Shown: piece after piece, positions 5,743 to 12,662 of the stretch
Position numbering within the stretch: the first letter of the stretch is position 1
Layout of the letters: each line of letters starts with the position of its first letter
Source of the DNA: Bacteroidia bacterium
GTDB taxonomy: Bacteria > Bacteroidota > Bacteroidia > AKYH767-A > OLB10
Direction of reading: 5' to 3'
DNA: 14,063 nucleotides
NCBI GenBank assembly: GCA_025450095.1
Contig: JANWID010000058.1
Location: 1 to 14,063 of the forward strand
Notes under the pieces: model-generated
What the model saw: only the letters and a program-made list of their open reading frames with translations
Database searches by the model: none
What the model was told of the DNA's origin: nothing
Translations under genes and position numbers: made by a program

Positions 5743-6772
5743 CGTTTTTCTTATCATCCTGAAAGAGAAGCCTGCATTTAAATATTGGCCCAGAGCGAGT
5801 CTTTATATTTTGTTATCAGTGATTCAAACACCGTTTTACTGGTTGGAACATATTATTTACGGTAAGAAAATCAAACAACATCGACTTGATAGCGATCCTG
5901 TTTTCATCCTGGGTCATTGGCGGTGCGGAACAACAGCTATTCAGCATGCTTTATGCCTTTCGGGCAATTCAACTTTTCTTACTCAATACGATGCAATGTT
6001 TCCGTTGGGTGTCACTATGCATAGGAAACTGTTTAGCCCGGTCTTGCAAATGTTTTTCACAAAGTCAGGAATGAGACACCCGTCACATCCGGTTAATATG
6101 TCAGTAAATTTCCCTTCAGAAGAAGACATAGCTCTTTGTATGAGTGGATTTCCGTTTACGCCTATGTGGGCGCACATTTGCAGTAGAAATGCAATGAAAC
6201 ATCTTGAACAAAATTTAATTCTATCACACGATTCTAAGAAGGTGAGAGCATTTCTCCGGGAATACAATTATTTAATAAAACGGATCAGTTTCTTTAACAA
6301 GGGTAAACGTCTTGTATTGAAAAGCCCGGCAAATACTTGCAGGATACCTGAGCTGCTTTCAATATTTCCCAATGCTAAGTTTATCTATATCCAACGTGAT
6401 CCGGCCGAATTATATCCTTCTACAATCAGGTTATTTCTTAATAACAGAATTCAAAATATCAATGAACTTACCGGAGAAAAAATGGATGAAATGTTTGCAT
6501 ACGGTTATCAGACAATGATTCAGTATTTTGAAAGGACAAAGGCGCTTATTCCACCTCAAAATTTATTTGAGATTTCATTCTATCAGTTAAGGGAAGAACC
6601 GGTCTTATTGCAAAGACGGGTTTATAAATTTGCCGGACTGCCCTTGTCCGGAGTTCCTGAAAATGCTTTGTCGGATATAAAAGGCAATGTGACAACGACA
6701 CGAAATGAAGTCTTGCCCTCATTCATGCAAGATATGTTTGAAATAGTATCCGGACAAACATCTAATGTCTAA
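5720..6772 (+). CDS. PAPS-dependent sulfotransferase
   Basis: A cytoplasmic enzyme that would transfer a sulfuryl group from PAPS to a hydroxyl or amine of a small molecule or lipid. The 5'-phosphosulfate loop is VFILGHWRCGTT (61-72), with the RxGTT core. The 3'-phosphate part is KSPANT (201-206) followed by FIYIQRDPAELYPS, giving R226 and S234 as the conserved arginine and serine. The layout and the 350-residue length fit the Sulfotransferase_3 type common in bacteria. The N-terminus has a hydrophobic stretch (residues 27-41, LYILLSVIQTPFYWL) that may bind membranes. It starts inside the preceding tiny ORF. ATG at 5720 lies 10 bases after a gtaaataaca stretch with no strong ribosome site, so translation may be coupled. 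In this operon it probably tailors the same product as the two oxygenases. Confidence 0.85.
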   Translation: MRLLPFLNVFLIILKEKPAFKYWPRASLYILLSVIQTPFYWLEHIIYGKKIKQHRLDSDPVFILGHWRCGTTAIQHALCLSGNSTFLTQYDAMFPLGVTMHRKLFSPVLQMFFTKSGMRHPSHPVNMSVNFPSEEDIALCMSGFPFTPMWAHICSRNAMKHLEQNLILSHDSKKVRAFLREYNYLIKRISFFNKGKRLVLKSPANTCRIPELLSIFPNAKFIYIQRDPAELYPSTIRLFLNNRIQNINELTGEKMDEMFAYGYQTMIQYFERTKALIPPQNLFEISFYQLREEPVLLQRRVYKFAGLPLSGVPENALSDIKGNVTTTRNEVLPSFMQDMFEIVSGQTSNV

Positions 6773-6787
6773 TCACAAACTATTATT

Positions 6788-8788
6788 ATGTGTGGAATAG
6801 CAGGCATATGGTCACGAGGTACGGGAGTGGTGGACCCGGAAGAGATTATCAAAATGCTGGCAGTGCAATCGCATCGCGGACCTGAAGGAAGCGCTTTCAG
6901 CAGACTGGATCAGGATAACCTGTTACTGGGGTTTCTTGCATTGTCATTTACAGATATTCAATCAGGCATGCAGCCATTGTTTAATGAAGATGGAACGATT
7001 GCTCTCATATATAATGGTGAGATTTACGATTACCAGGCATTGCGTGAAGAGCTTATCTCCAAAGGTCATTCTTTTTATACGCGATCTGATTCAGAAGTCC
7101 TGATCCATTTATATGAGGAACATGGAATGGAATTCCTGAAAAAAATAAATGGGGAATTCGCTTTTGCCATTTATGACGGCAGGAAGGGCCATTTGATTCT
7201 CGCCAGGGATCCATGTGGCGTAAAACCCTTGTGTTATGGCATTGTTGACGGAAAATTTTATTTCAGCTCAGAAGCAAAGGGCGTACTGACTGCGAAGGGG
7301 ATTTCAAGAAATATAGATATTGATTATTTGAACAGTGTCGGAGTAGGAATTCCAAATTCAACTATTACTCTCTTTCAGGGAATAAAAAATCTCCAACCGG
7401 GTCATTATTTAATCGTGAAGAGGAGGGAAATGGAAATCAAAAAATATTGGTTTCCCAATTTTAATAAATGTACGGATCCTTATGAAGTGGCCCTGGAGAA
7501 TGTAAAGTTCCTACTTAGAAAATCGGTTGAAAGAAGGCTCGAGGGTAATCCACCAATTGCGCTATCGCTTTCAAGCGGAATTGATTCAACTATTATAGCG
7601 TGGCTGGCTGGCAATATCAATAAAAGCATTCCCGCATTCACACTCGGATTCCCGGGAAGATTTTTTGATGAATCAAAAATAGCTGAAGTAAGTGCCGGAT
7701 ATTTTGGAATACGTCATTATACCGTCGGGGTAGATGTCACCGACCTCGCTGCAACTTTTGCTAAAGCGCTTTGGCATACAGAAAGCGCAACGAACAGCCT
7801 TTCCAATGCCGGCCGTTTAATAACCAATACTGAAATTCGGCGATCAGGCTTGAAAGCGGTAATGGGCGGAGAATCGAGCGATGAGGTATTTGGAGGATAC
7901 CCGTTTTTTGTGATCGAGCAACTCTGGCAAATGCAAGACATGGGCATCGATGTCAGCAGGCAGATCAACGAATTCAAGAATACAGAACGATTGTCGCGCA
8001 GAATATTTTGGGATGATCCGGCCGGAAGAAGCAAACACATTTCACCTTATGGCACACACCACTTAATTTATCTGAGAGCCTTAAATGCCGGTAAGTTGTC
8101 TAAGCTGTGTTGGACGAGGGAAGTCTCATCGAATTCATCAGCATCTGCCGCACAGTTGTTTGAGACCGAAGTTTCGCCGCAGTCTGTAAATCATTTGGAA
8201 GCATTCGACAAAAGCCGTTTGATGGCTCGCAGTGTTGCAGCGTCTTTTGTGTATCCCGGGTTGGGTGACAGAATAGAAATGGCAAATTCGCTCGAGGGTC
8301 GTGTGCCATTCCTGGATAAAGACCTGGTTGAATATGTATATACATTGCCGGGTGAATATTTCATCGACATGCATAATCTGCGCGGGAAAAAACTTTTACG
8401 TGATGCTTTTAAATCAGAATTACCTGTGAAATTCGAACCGCCTCCAAAACACACATTTATGAGTCCGAGATTTGATGAAATTTATCGGACAAAAGCCGGT
8501 CGGGAGTTGATTGATCATTACCTCGATCATACACTTGTCAAAAAATACGCGCTGGTTAATCTGAATACACTAAGATGGACAAAATGGCTCTGGAAAACTC
8601 GCGCAATGCCTGAACAACCCGGCCTGTATCTGGATTCTCTTATTGGATTGATGTTAAGCATTCAGGTATTGAATGAGAGCTTTATTGAAAAGAACCCAAT
8701 GGATGAAATAAATATTAGGCAGTTTAGATCCCGGATTTTTGAACTGGATAATAAAACGCTTATGAGTAAATATACCATTCCTATTTAA
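6788..8788 (+). CDS. Asparagine-synthetase-like glutamine amidotransferase
   Basis: A two-domain AsnB-type enzyme: an N-terminal Ntn glutaminase with C2 as nucleophile (MCGIAG), RGP (30-32), YNGEIYD (75-81), SDSE (100-103) and RDPCGVKPL (140-148), then an ATP-using synthetase domain with LSSGIDS (261-267), MGGESSDEVFGGY and GRVPFLDKDLVEY. At 666 residues it is longer than E. coli AsnB (554) and near the Bacillus AsnO size. Two oddities: the arginine that holds the glutamine carboxylate (R49 in E. coli AsnB, in a GHxRLS context) is A51 here (GFLALS), and the ATP loop reads SSG instead of SGG. Beside oxygenases and a sulfotransferase it more likely makes an amide in a specialised product than free asparagine. 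It follows the sulfotransferase by 15 bases and ends in YTIPI. Confidence 0.85.
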   Translation: MCGIAGIWSRGTGVVDPEEIIKMLAVQSHRGPEGSAFSRLDQDNLLLGFLALSFTDIQSGMQPLFNEDGTIALIYNGEIYDYQALREELISKGHSFYTRSDSEVLIHLYEEHGMEFLKKINGEFAFAIYDGRKGHLILARDPCGVKPLCYGIVDGKFYFSSEAKGVLTAKGISRNIDIDYLNSVGVGIPNSTITLFQGIKNLQPGHYLIVKRREMEIKKYWFPNFNKCTDPYEVALENVKFLLRKSVERRLEGNPPIALSLSSGIDSTIIAWLAGNINKSIPAFTLGFPGRFFDESKIAEVSAGYFGIRHYTVGVDVTDLAATFAKALWHTESATNSLSNAGRLITNTEIRRSGLKAVMGGESSDEVFGGYPFFVIEQLWQMQDMGIDVSRQINEFKNTERLSRRIFWDDPAGRSKHISPYGTHHLIYLRALNAGKLSKLCWTREVSSNSSASAAQLFETEVSPQSVNHLEAFDKSRLMARSVAASFVYPGLGDRIEMANSLEGRVPFLDKDLVEYVYTLPGEYFIDMHNLRGKKLLRDAFKSELPVKFEPPPKHTFMSPRFDEIYRTKAGRELIDHYLDHTLVKKYALVNLNTLRWTKWLWKTRAMPEQPGLYLDSLIGLMLSIQVLNESFIEKNPMDEINIRQFRSRIFELDNKTLMSKYTIPI

Positions 8789-8843
8789 AAATACAGGAAG
8801 AAAATGGTATATCCCGAAGGGATCCATGTACAATTTTTTCAGA
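8771..8843 (+). repeat. YTIPI/YPEG direct repeat, copy B
   Basis: Second copy of the 5617-5690 segment. It begins with the same 16 bases (tataccattcctattt), crosses the TAA of the amidotransferase gene and continues through atggtatatcccgaaggg to acaattttttcaga. A 9-bp inverted repeat, tataccatt (8771-8779) with aatggtata (8803-8811), would place the stop codon in a loop and the next ATG in a stem. A one-base indel relative to copy A follows the YPEG codons. Confidence 0.65.
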
Positions 8844-8872
8844 TACTAAAAGAGGAGAGGTATAAATGTTGA
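8804..8872 (+). CDS. Tiny ORF starting MVYPEG, 22 aa
   Basis: ATG at 8804 follows aggaag. The peptide reads MVYPEGIHVQFFQILKEERYKC and stops at TGA 8870-8872, overlapping the Coq4-like start at 8866. A one-base deletion shift would restore a YNFF segment like the YNYF of the tiny ORF at 5650, so this copy may be frameshifted or the similarity may be at DNA level only. Role unknown. Confidence 0.3.
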   Translation: MVYPEGIHVQFFQILKEERYKC

Positions 8873-9528
8873 TGATGCTCGATCAGGTTAAATATCTTGG
8901 TAAATCATTGGCGGCCTTTGATGTTACAAGGATTCTGTTGTTCCTGCATAATCTGATGGGATGTTTATCGTTTCGACGTTTAATGTTAAGGATGACAGGT
9001 AATACAGAAGGCAGAGCCATCCTAGCTGCAAGACCCAGAGTTACCCATGACACAATAAAACTTAATGAATTACTTAATCTTCCAAAAGAAACATTTGGGT
9101 ATTTATATGCAAGACATATTATCAATCATGGATTCGACAGGGTTCTCGAATTTCCACCTCAATCACCATTTGAAAATGATTCAACGGCATACTGTAAAAT
9201 GCGTTGGCGTGAGACCCATGATTTTCGTCATGTGCTTACGGGCATTCCCGCCACCTTCCCGGACGAAACAATCATCGCTGCATTCCAATATGGTAATTTT
9301 AGAAACAGCTGGAGTTTGCTGGTATGCCTGATTGGACCACTTTTTTCATTTCATCCGCTTTCTCCATTAAAGCAATGGAAGCGCATGCTTGAAGCATATC
9401 AGGCAGGTAAGAATGCTGTTTGTCTTGCAAGCATCAACTATGAGGCCGAATTTTCCAATTCAGTTTCATCGTTGAGGGATAAATGGCAAATTAAAGATCT
9501 TACTCATTTAAGCAGTATCAGCCCCTGA
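8866..9528 (+). CDS. Coq4-like protein
   Basis: It belongs to the Coq4 family, whose known members act in ubiquinone biosynthesis and carry a metal-binding HDxxH-x11-E motif. Here H118, D119, H122 and E134 give exactly that spacing, inside THDFRHVLTGIP. Other family traits are the basic N-terminal region (LMGCLSFRRLMLRMTGN), an LNLPKETFGYLYARHI segment and the AAFQYGNFRNSWSLL helix after the motif. It has 220 residues, near the usual size, and the C-terminus (DLTHLSSISP) may be slightly truncated. AGGAGAGG shortly before the ATG is a good ribosome site. Bacteroidetes normally make menaquinone, so inside an operon of oxygenases and tailoring enzymes a role on a quinone- or phenol-like pathway intermediate is more likely than ubiquinone synthesis. 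That is inference. Confidence 0.8.
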   Translation: MLMMLDQVKYLGKSLAAFDVTRILLFLHNLMGCLSFRRLMLRMTGNTEGRAILAARPRVTHDTIKLNELLNLPKETFGYLYARHIINHGFDRVLEFPPQSPFENDSTAYCKMRWRETHDFRHVLTGIPATFPDETIIAAFQYGNFRNSWSLLVCLIGPLFSFHPLSPLKQWKRMLEAYQAGKNAVCLASINYEAEFSNSVSSLRDKWQIKDLTHLSSISP

Positions 9529-9569
9529 TTCAAATCAAGACATCAGGATTACGTCTCTGAATAGCGGAT

Positions 9570-9649
9570 TGCGCCCGGAGTATTTCCTCAGTGCTTTTTA
9601 CGAAAGATAAAAATTAAAAGAGGAAAAGTGTTATAACAATACGGATATT
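9570..9649 (-). repeat. attC-like palindrome, copy 4 (degenerate; right junction)
   Basis: The body is recognisable (cccggagtatttcctcagtgctttttacgaaagataaaaatt in three consecutive pieces, then gtgttataacaatacggat), but the core AAC is tgc (9570-9572) and the core GTT is att (9647-9649). The loop octamer reads TATCTTTC on the minus strand, losing the last G. The left outer arm is not a cassette end but the tail of the plus-strand operon segment. The identity to other copies begins again at the C of AA|C, mirroring the left junction at 2976. Confidence 0.7.
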
Positions 9650-9659
9650 GCGAGCTGTT

Positions 9660-10514
9660 TTACTCCACGATGAACCTGCCACTCACAAGTTGTCCTTTAT
9701 TGCTGATTATTTGATAAAAGTAAATACCCTCTGCAAATCCGTCACAATTAATTAGTGTTATACGGGATAAAATATTTTGCCGTCTTACTTGTTTGCCAAA
9801 GGAATCGTAGATATTTAGTTCGCAATTTGTAAAATCTTCTTTAATTTCCAGTGTGGTTGTTGTATGAAAAGGATTCGGAAAAAGATAAATAGCGTCAGAA
9901 AATAGAGTGTTTTCCGAAACAGAAACGAAACAGGAGGTACTTCCAAATGGGTAAGCAAAGCCAGAATCTCCGGACATGCATTGTAATACATCGTTACCAG
10001 AAACACAAAGCACATTACATGGGCTTAGCAGGTAACTCATGCTACCAATTCCTTCAATCCAGATTGCGGAAGAGCTCAACAAAAGTTGACGATGATAGCC
10101 ATCAGAACATTGAACAGAGTCTTCCTGCATTATTATAACCGTATCATTGCTGCAGACAGCGCCACCATAAGGGTGAATTATTGTATCTCCTACGGTCTTA
10201 TTAAAATCGTACAAAACATATTCTGTAGAAGCGGTATCGGGGCGGAAATAGATTATCTTATTATTTTCTCTGATTCCTCCAATGTCGCAAAACCATTGAG
10301 CACCACATCCTGAAATTATTTTATAGTTTATACCCGACATAATTGTATCACCGGTTATTTGATAGCCTCCATAGATATTTGTAGGCATATGAAAGTCATC
10401 ATAATATTGATAGACCCAATTTCCATTAGTCACAGGAAACGGATGATAAACCGATGTCTGCCCATTCACAGAAATGGTAATTGTTGTCAAAATTAAATGT
10501 AAAATTTTCTTCAT
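9660..10514 (-). CDS. T9SS-secreted protein of unknown function
   Basis: A 284-residue secreted protein. The signal peptide is MKKILHLILTTITISVNGQ and the mature start TSVYHPFPVTNGNWVYQYYD. The middle has several cysteines (ISGCGAQWFCDIGG, GGAVCSND, SPCNVLCVSG, CFVSVS), followed by IWIEGIG. The C-terminus is a type IX sorting domain: YLFPNPFHTTTTLEI, ELNIYDSFGKQVRRQ, then GIYFYQII and GRFIVE. It would be exported by Sec, pass the outer membrane by the type IX system and lose its tail there. It is intact and has the same plan as the interrupted gene at 1259-2188. TAA lies 10 bases from copy 4. A lipoprotein-like gene lies 40 bases upstream in the same unit. Confidence 0.85.
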   Translation of the reverse strand: MKKILHLILTTITISVNGQTSVYHPFPVTNGNWVYQYYDDFHMPTNIYGGYQITGDTIMSGINYKIISGCGAQWFCDIGGIRENNKIIYFRPDTASTEYVLYDFNKTVGDTIIHPYGGAVCSNDTVIIMQEDSVQCSDGYHRQLLLSSSAIWIEGIGSMSYLLSPCNVLCVSGNDVLQCMSGDSGFAYPFGSTSCFVSVSENTLFSDAIYLFPNPFHTTTTLEIKEDFTNCELNIYDSFGKQVRRQNILSRITLINCDGFAEGIYFYQIISNKGQLVSGRFIVE

Positions 10515-10554
10515 AGCCCGATCGTTTCAGAATTTAATAAACCACCTATTACCA

Positions 10555-11166
10555 TTAATACAATATCTCAAAAAAGGTTGTATCACGGCTGGTAAATGTT
10601 ACTATTGAATCATTAACTACACCATTGGCATCCCATCTCATTATTCGTGCTCCATTCCAGACTGACATTACCATAGTTGTATCTACCATATCGCCATTGA
10701 AATAAATATCGTAACTCATACTGCAGTAAGATGCCGGATACCTGATCGAAATCTGATCAGCCAAATGTGCCGGGACTGTGTTTTTCAAGTGAAGTCTGAT
10801 AAAGGCTAATGGCGAAAGGTAAACTTTTGCTTGTACTCCGGAATTCGGACATTTGGGTAAATAGCCTGCTTTCGAAACCAATATTTCATCGGCAGCAGGT
10901 AAATATGATGCATATTCGTTACAAATATGGCCTGAAGAATCTGTAAGACCGGAATACGGCATATAATATCCATAGCTCGTCATATGATTCATTGTAACCG
11001 AAGCCCCTGAAATAGGGTGGTTATCTATAGCATCAACTACATCATAGCATTCGGTTTTCGTTGACGGGGTGTTATCTTCAGTCTCATTAGTCTTTTCGCA
11101 GCAAAGGAGCAATAGCGAAATAAGAACATAAGTAAAAACACGGAAAAAATCTATTAAATGTTTCAT
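10555..11166 (-). CDS. Putative lipoprotein with carboxypeptidase-regulatory-like domain
   Basis: A 203-residue protein. The N-terminus MKHLIDFFRVFTYVLISLLLLCCEK is a leader with cysteines at 22 and 23. The residue before the cysteine is not the usual G, A or S, so lipidation is likely but not certain. After a polar linker comes CYDVVDAIDNHPISGASVTM, then DSSGHICNEYASYLPAADEI and SKAGYLPKC, which is the pattern of a carboxypeptidase-D regulatory-like beta-sandwich common in Bacteroidetes surface proteins. The C-terminal half is beta-rich (YDIYFNGDMVDTTMVMSVW). It shares a unit with the T9SS protein downstream, with no palindrome between them. Function unknown, possibly surface binding. Confidence 0.75.
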   Translation of the reverse strand: MKHLIDFFRVFTYVLISLLLLCCEKTNETEDNTPSTKTECYDVVDAIDNHPISGASVTMNHMTSYGYYMPYSGLTDSSGHICNEYASYLPAADEILVSKAGYLPKCPNSGVQAKVYLSPLAFIRLHLKNTVPAHLADQISIRYPASYCSMSYDIYFNGDMVDTTMVMSVWNGARIMRWDANGVVNDSIVTFTSRDTTFFEILY

Positions 11167-11303
11167 GACATTTATATTATTACTGTAACGTCAACAGAGA
11201 TTGAATTTGTTTTTGTTGTCTACTCTCTTCGGTTTTCGGCTACTCCGTTATTTGTTTTGCTTATTCAATACAACAACTTGAACTTATACCGCTACCCGCG
11301 GGT

Positions 11304-11396
11304 AACGCATAACTTCCGGAGTATTGCCGCAGCACTTTTACCAAAGATAAAAATTAATTGAGAAAACGTGTTGTGTCAATGCGAATGTTATTCGCC
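11304..11396 (-). repeat. attC-like palindrome, copy 5
   Basis: Core from AAC (11311-11313) to GTT (11387-11389), 79 bp. Arms gtattgccgcagcac and gtgttgtgtcaatgc pair well and the gga bulge is present. The loop carries caaagata (11342-11349), TATCTTTG on the minus strand, upstream of the gene at 11166. The outer left arm is gcataac, preceded by the palindrome cccgcggg. The outer right arm is gttattcgcc. Confidence 0.8.
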
Positions 11397-11424
11397 ATTT
11401 TTCTTTTCAATTGAAGCCTGGTGC

Positions 11425-11472
11425 TTAAGCCAAATTCTCCAAAAAAGCCTTGTATTTCTCGTTCGTGATGCA
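11425..11472 (-). other. In-frame coding remnant after the 11473 stop
   Basis: Directly after the TAA at 11473-11475 the same frame continues for 15 codons, CITNEKYKAFLENLA, to another TAA. It reads like a protein C-terminus. The preceding EYHFQ looks like a natural end of its family, so this is more likely a leftover of another gene in the unit than a readthrough extension. Confidence 0.35.
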
Positions 11473-12315
11473 TTATTGAAAATGATATTCTTTCTCAATA
11501 AGCTGGTTTAAATTAATTGTGCTTACTCTTGTTGAGTCAAGCCAATTAATTAGTCGTTTATTAATTTGTTTAGCTGTAAGAATACTATTCATGTAGCTAT
11601 TGATTTTTGTCTTTTCAGTTGTAATTAATCTGAAGGAATCCGGTTGGTTGTGATCATTGATCAATAATTTGGCGTCCAATAGTTCTCCCATTGTTTCCGC
11701 AAGCCTAACTCTTAATAATACCTCGACTTCATAAATCGATTTCATCCTTGTTATATTCAGGTAGTGATTGTTGATTTCATTTAGTACTTCTTTTTTGCGG
11801 ACAAGACGTAACCCGCCTGCATTTTTTAATTGCTGTATGGTTCCCTCGTGAATATCTGGTAGCCCGAAACGTAATACAGATGCTTTTGATTTTTGATAAA
11901 TGATATAGGCACTGCTGTCAGGGTAGGGTTTTGATAGTAATAGCAAAACCGAATCAAAATCATGATCTACTTCTGTTCTCCAGTTATAATAATTCGTCAA
12001 TGCTATTTTATCAGCTCGTAGGTCTTCAATAAGAGAACGCATAAGAGTCTCCTCTTTTTGGTTTTCAATTACGTGTTCTAACTTGTACTCTGCTAAAAAA
12101 CCGCAGAACACAGCAAGGAACAGCATTAAAAACTCCCAGAAATAATGCGACCATTTTTTTCTGGGAGTGTGCGAATGTGTATGTACTTCCATATCCTTAC
12201 TTTGTGCTTGCGGTTCAGTTTCTGTTTTTTCTGAAGAAGAAATTGTTGCTGATTCCTGTTCTTTATTTATTTCAGAAAGTTTGTTTTTGTCTTCAATGTT
12301 TTCATTATCTTCCAT
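11473..12315 (-). CDS. Membrane-anchored Bacteroidetes protein of unknown function
   Basis: A 280-residue protein. Residues 1-40 are acidic and low in complexity (glutamate-, serine- and threonine-rich). Then MEVHTHSHTPRKKWSHYFWE leads into one transmembrane helix (about 58-77, WEFLMLFLAVFCGFLAEY). After it comes a long, mainly helical, charged domain with KLEHVIENQKEETLMRSLIE, EGTIQQLKNAGGLRLVRKKE and NQLIEKEYHF. The HTHSHTxRKKW..YFWEFLMLFLAVFCGFLAE signature is, as I recall, frequent in hypothetical Bacteroidetes proteins, but no function is known to me. The M at residue 42 (MEVHTHSH) is an alternative start if the acidic leader is not native. It is the only gene in its unit. Confidence 0.8.
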   Translation of the reverse strand: MEDNENIEDKNKLSEINKEQESATISSSEKTETEPQAQSKDMEVHTHSHTPRKKWSHYFWEFLMLFLAVFCGFLAEYKLEHVIENQKEETLMRSLIEDLRADKIALTNYYNWRTEVDHDFDSVLLLLSKPYPDSSAYIIYQKSKASVLRFGLPDIHEGTIQQLKNAGGLRLVRKKEVLNEINNHYLNITRMKSIYEVEVLLRVRLAETMGELLDAKLLINDHNQPDSFRLITTEKTKINSYMNSILTAKQINKRLINWLDSTRVSTINLNQLIEKEYHFQ

Positions 12316-12397
12316 TACTATTTGTTAAAGCTGAATAAATTTCAGAAAGTTGATGTTCGCACTCCTGGTAAATCATGAAGAATAACCAGGTAAGAAA

Positions 12398-12459
12398 GCT
12401 TGCTATTTTGCCAAAGATAGAAATTAACAAGGAAGATGTGTTTTAGCAATACGAGTGTT
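12398..12459 (-). repeat. attC-like palindrome, copy 6 (left arm decayed)
   Basis: The loop and right arm survive: ttttgccaaagatagaaatt, then gatgtgttttagcaatacgagtgtt, with core GTT at 12457-12459. The left arm is reduced to gcttgctatttt, and the outer left arm is not recognisable. caaagata at 12412-12419 keeps the minus-strand TATCTTTG facing the gene at 12315. A separate 6-bp inverted repeat (cctggt...accagg, 12364-12390) lies just to its left. Confidence 0.6.
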
Positions 12460-12469
12460 ATAGGATTTG

Positions 12470-12568
12470 CTACTCTGATTTCAATAATTGATTCATAAGT
12501 TTCTTAAGTGAGTCTGAATTTATATTTATTACGTTTGCATTTCCGCAGCCCTTAACCGAAGTTAAAAA
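12470..12568 (-). pseudogene. Gene remnant in a 70-bp cassette-like unit
   Basis: Between copies 6 and 7 only about 70 bp remain. On the minus strand an open frame without a good start reads VKGCGNANVININSDSLKKL then MNQLLKSE and stops at TAG 12470-12472. The part SDSLKKLMNQLLKSE looks like a genuine protein C-terminus, while the upstream part overlaps copy 7. I read this as the 3' end of a lost gene whose recombination site survived. Confidence 0.4.
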
Positions 12569-12603
12569 TTAGAAGTGAAAAAATGTATTGGCATGGGAGT
12601 GTT
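12530..12603 (-). repeat. attC-like palindrome, copy 7 (degenerate)
   Basis: acgtttgcatttccgcagcc aligns with the left arm, cgaagttaaaaatta with the loop, and gtattggcatgggagtgtt with the right arm, with core GTT at 12601-12603. The loop octamer has lost the TAnnTTTG form. Outer right arm gttatgcgaagactc. Confidence 0.55.
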
Positions 12604-12616
12604 ATGCGAAGACTCT

Positions 12617-12662
12617 TTATTCCGAACGAATATATCCTGTTTGAGGTTCATAAGAACTATTC
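12617..12662 (-). other. Probable lost C-terminal end of the DUF695-like gene
   Basis: Just past the TGA at 12663-12665 a neighbouring frame reads IENSSYEPQTGYIRSE and ends in TAA at 12617-12619, next to copy 7. Removing one A from atgaatt would fuse it to the gene so that it reads SGFMIENSSYEPQTGY. A single-base frameshift near the 3' end would explain the layout. It could also be chance. Confidence 0.4.

Noticed and set aside
5473..8454. Minus-strand ORFs of 60-110 residues opposite the operon genes
   Set aside because: They lie antisense to well-supported genes, have low-complexity or implausible translations, and share no start signals. They are shadows of the plus-strand coding frames.
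9524..9547. Hairpin cctgat...atcagg as terminator of the operon
   Set aside because: Only a 6-bp stem overlapping the stop codon and no T-run afterwards. Not enough to call a terminator.
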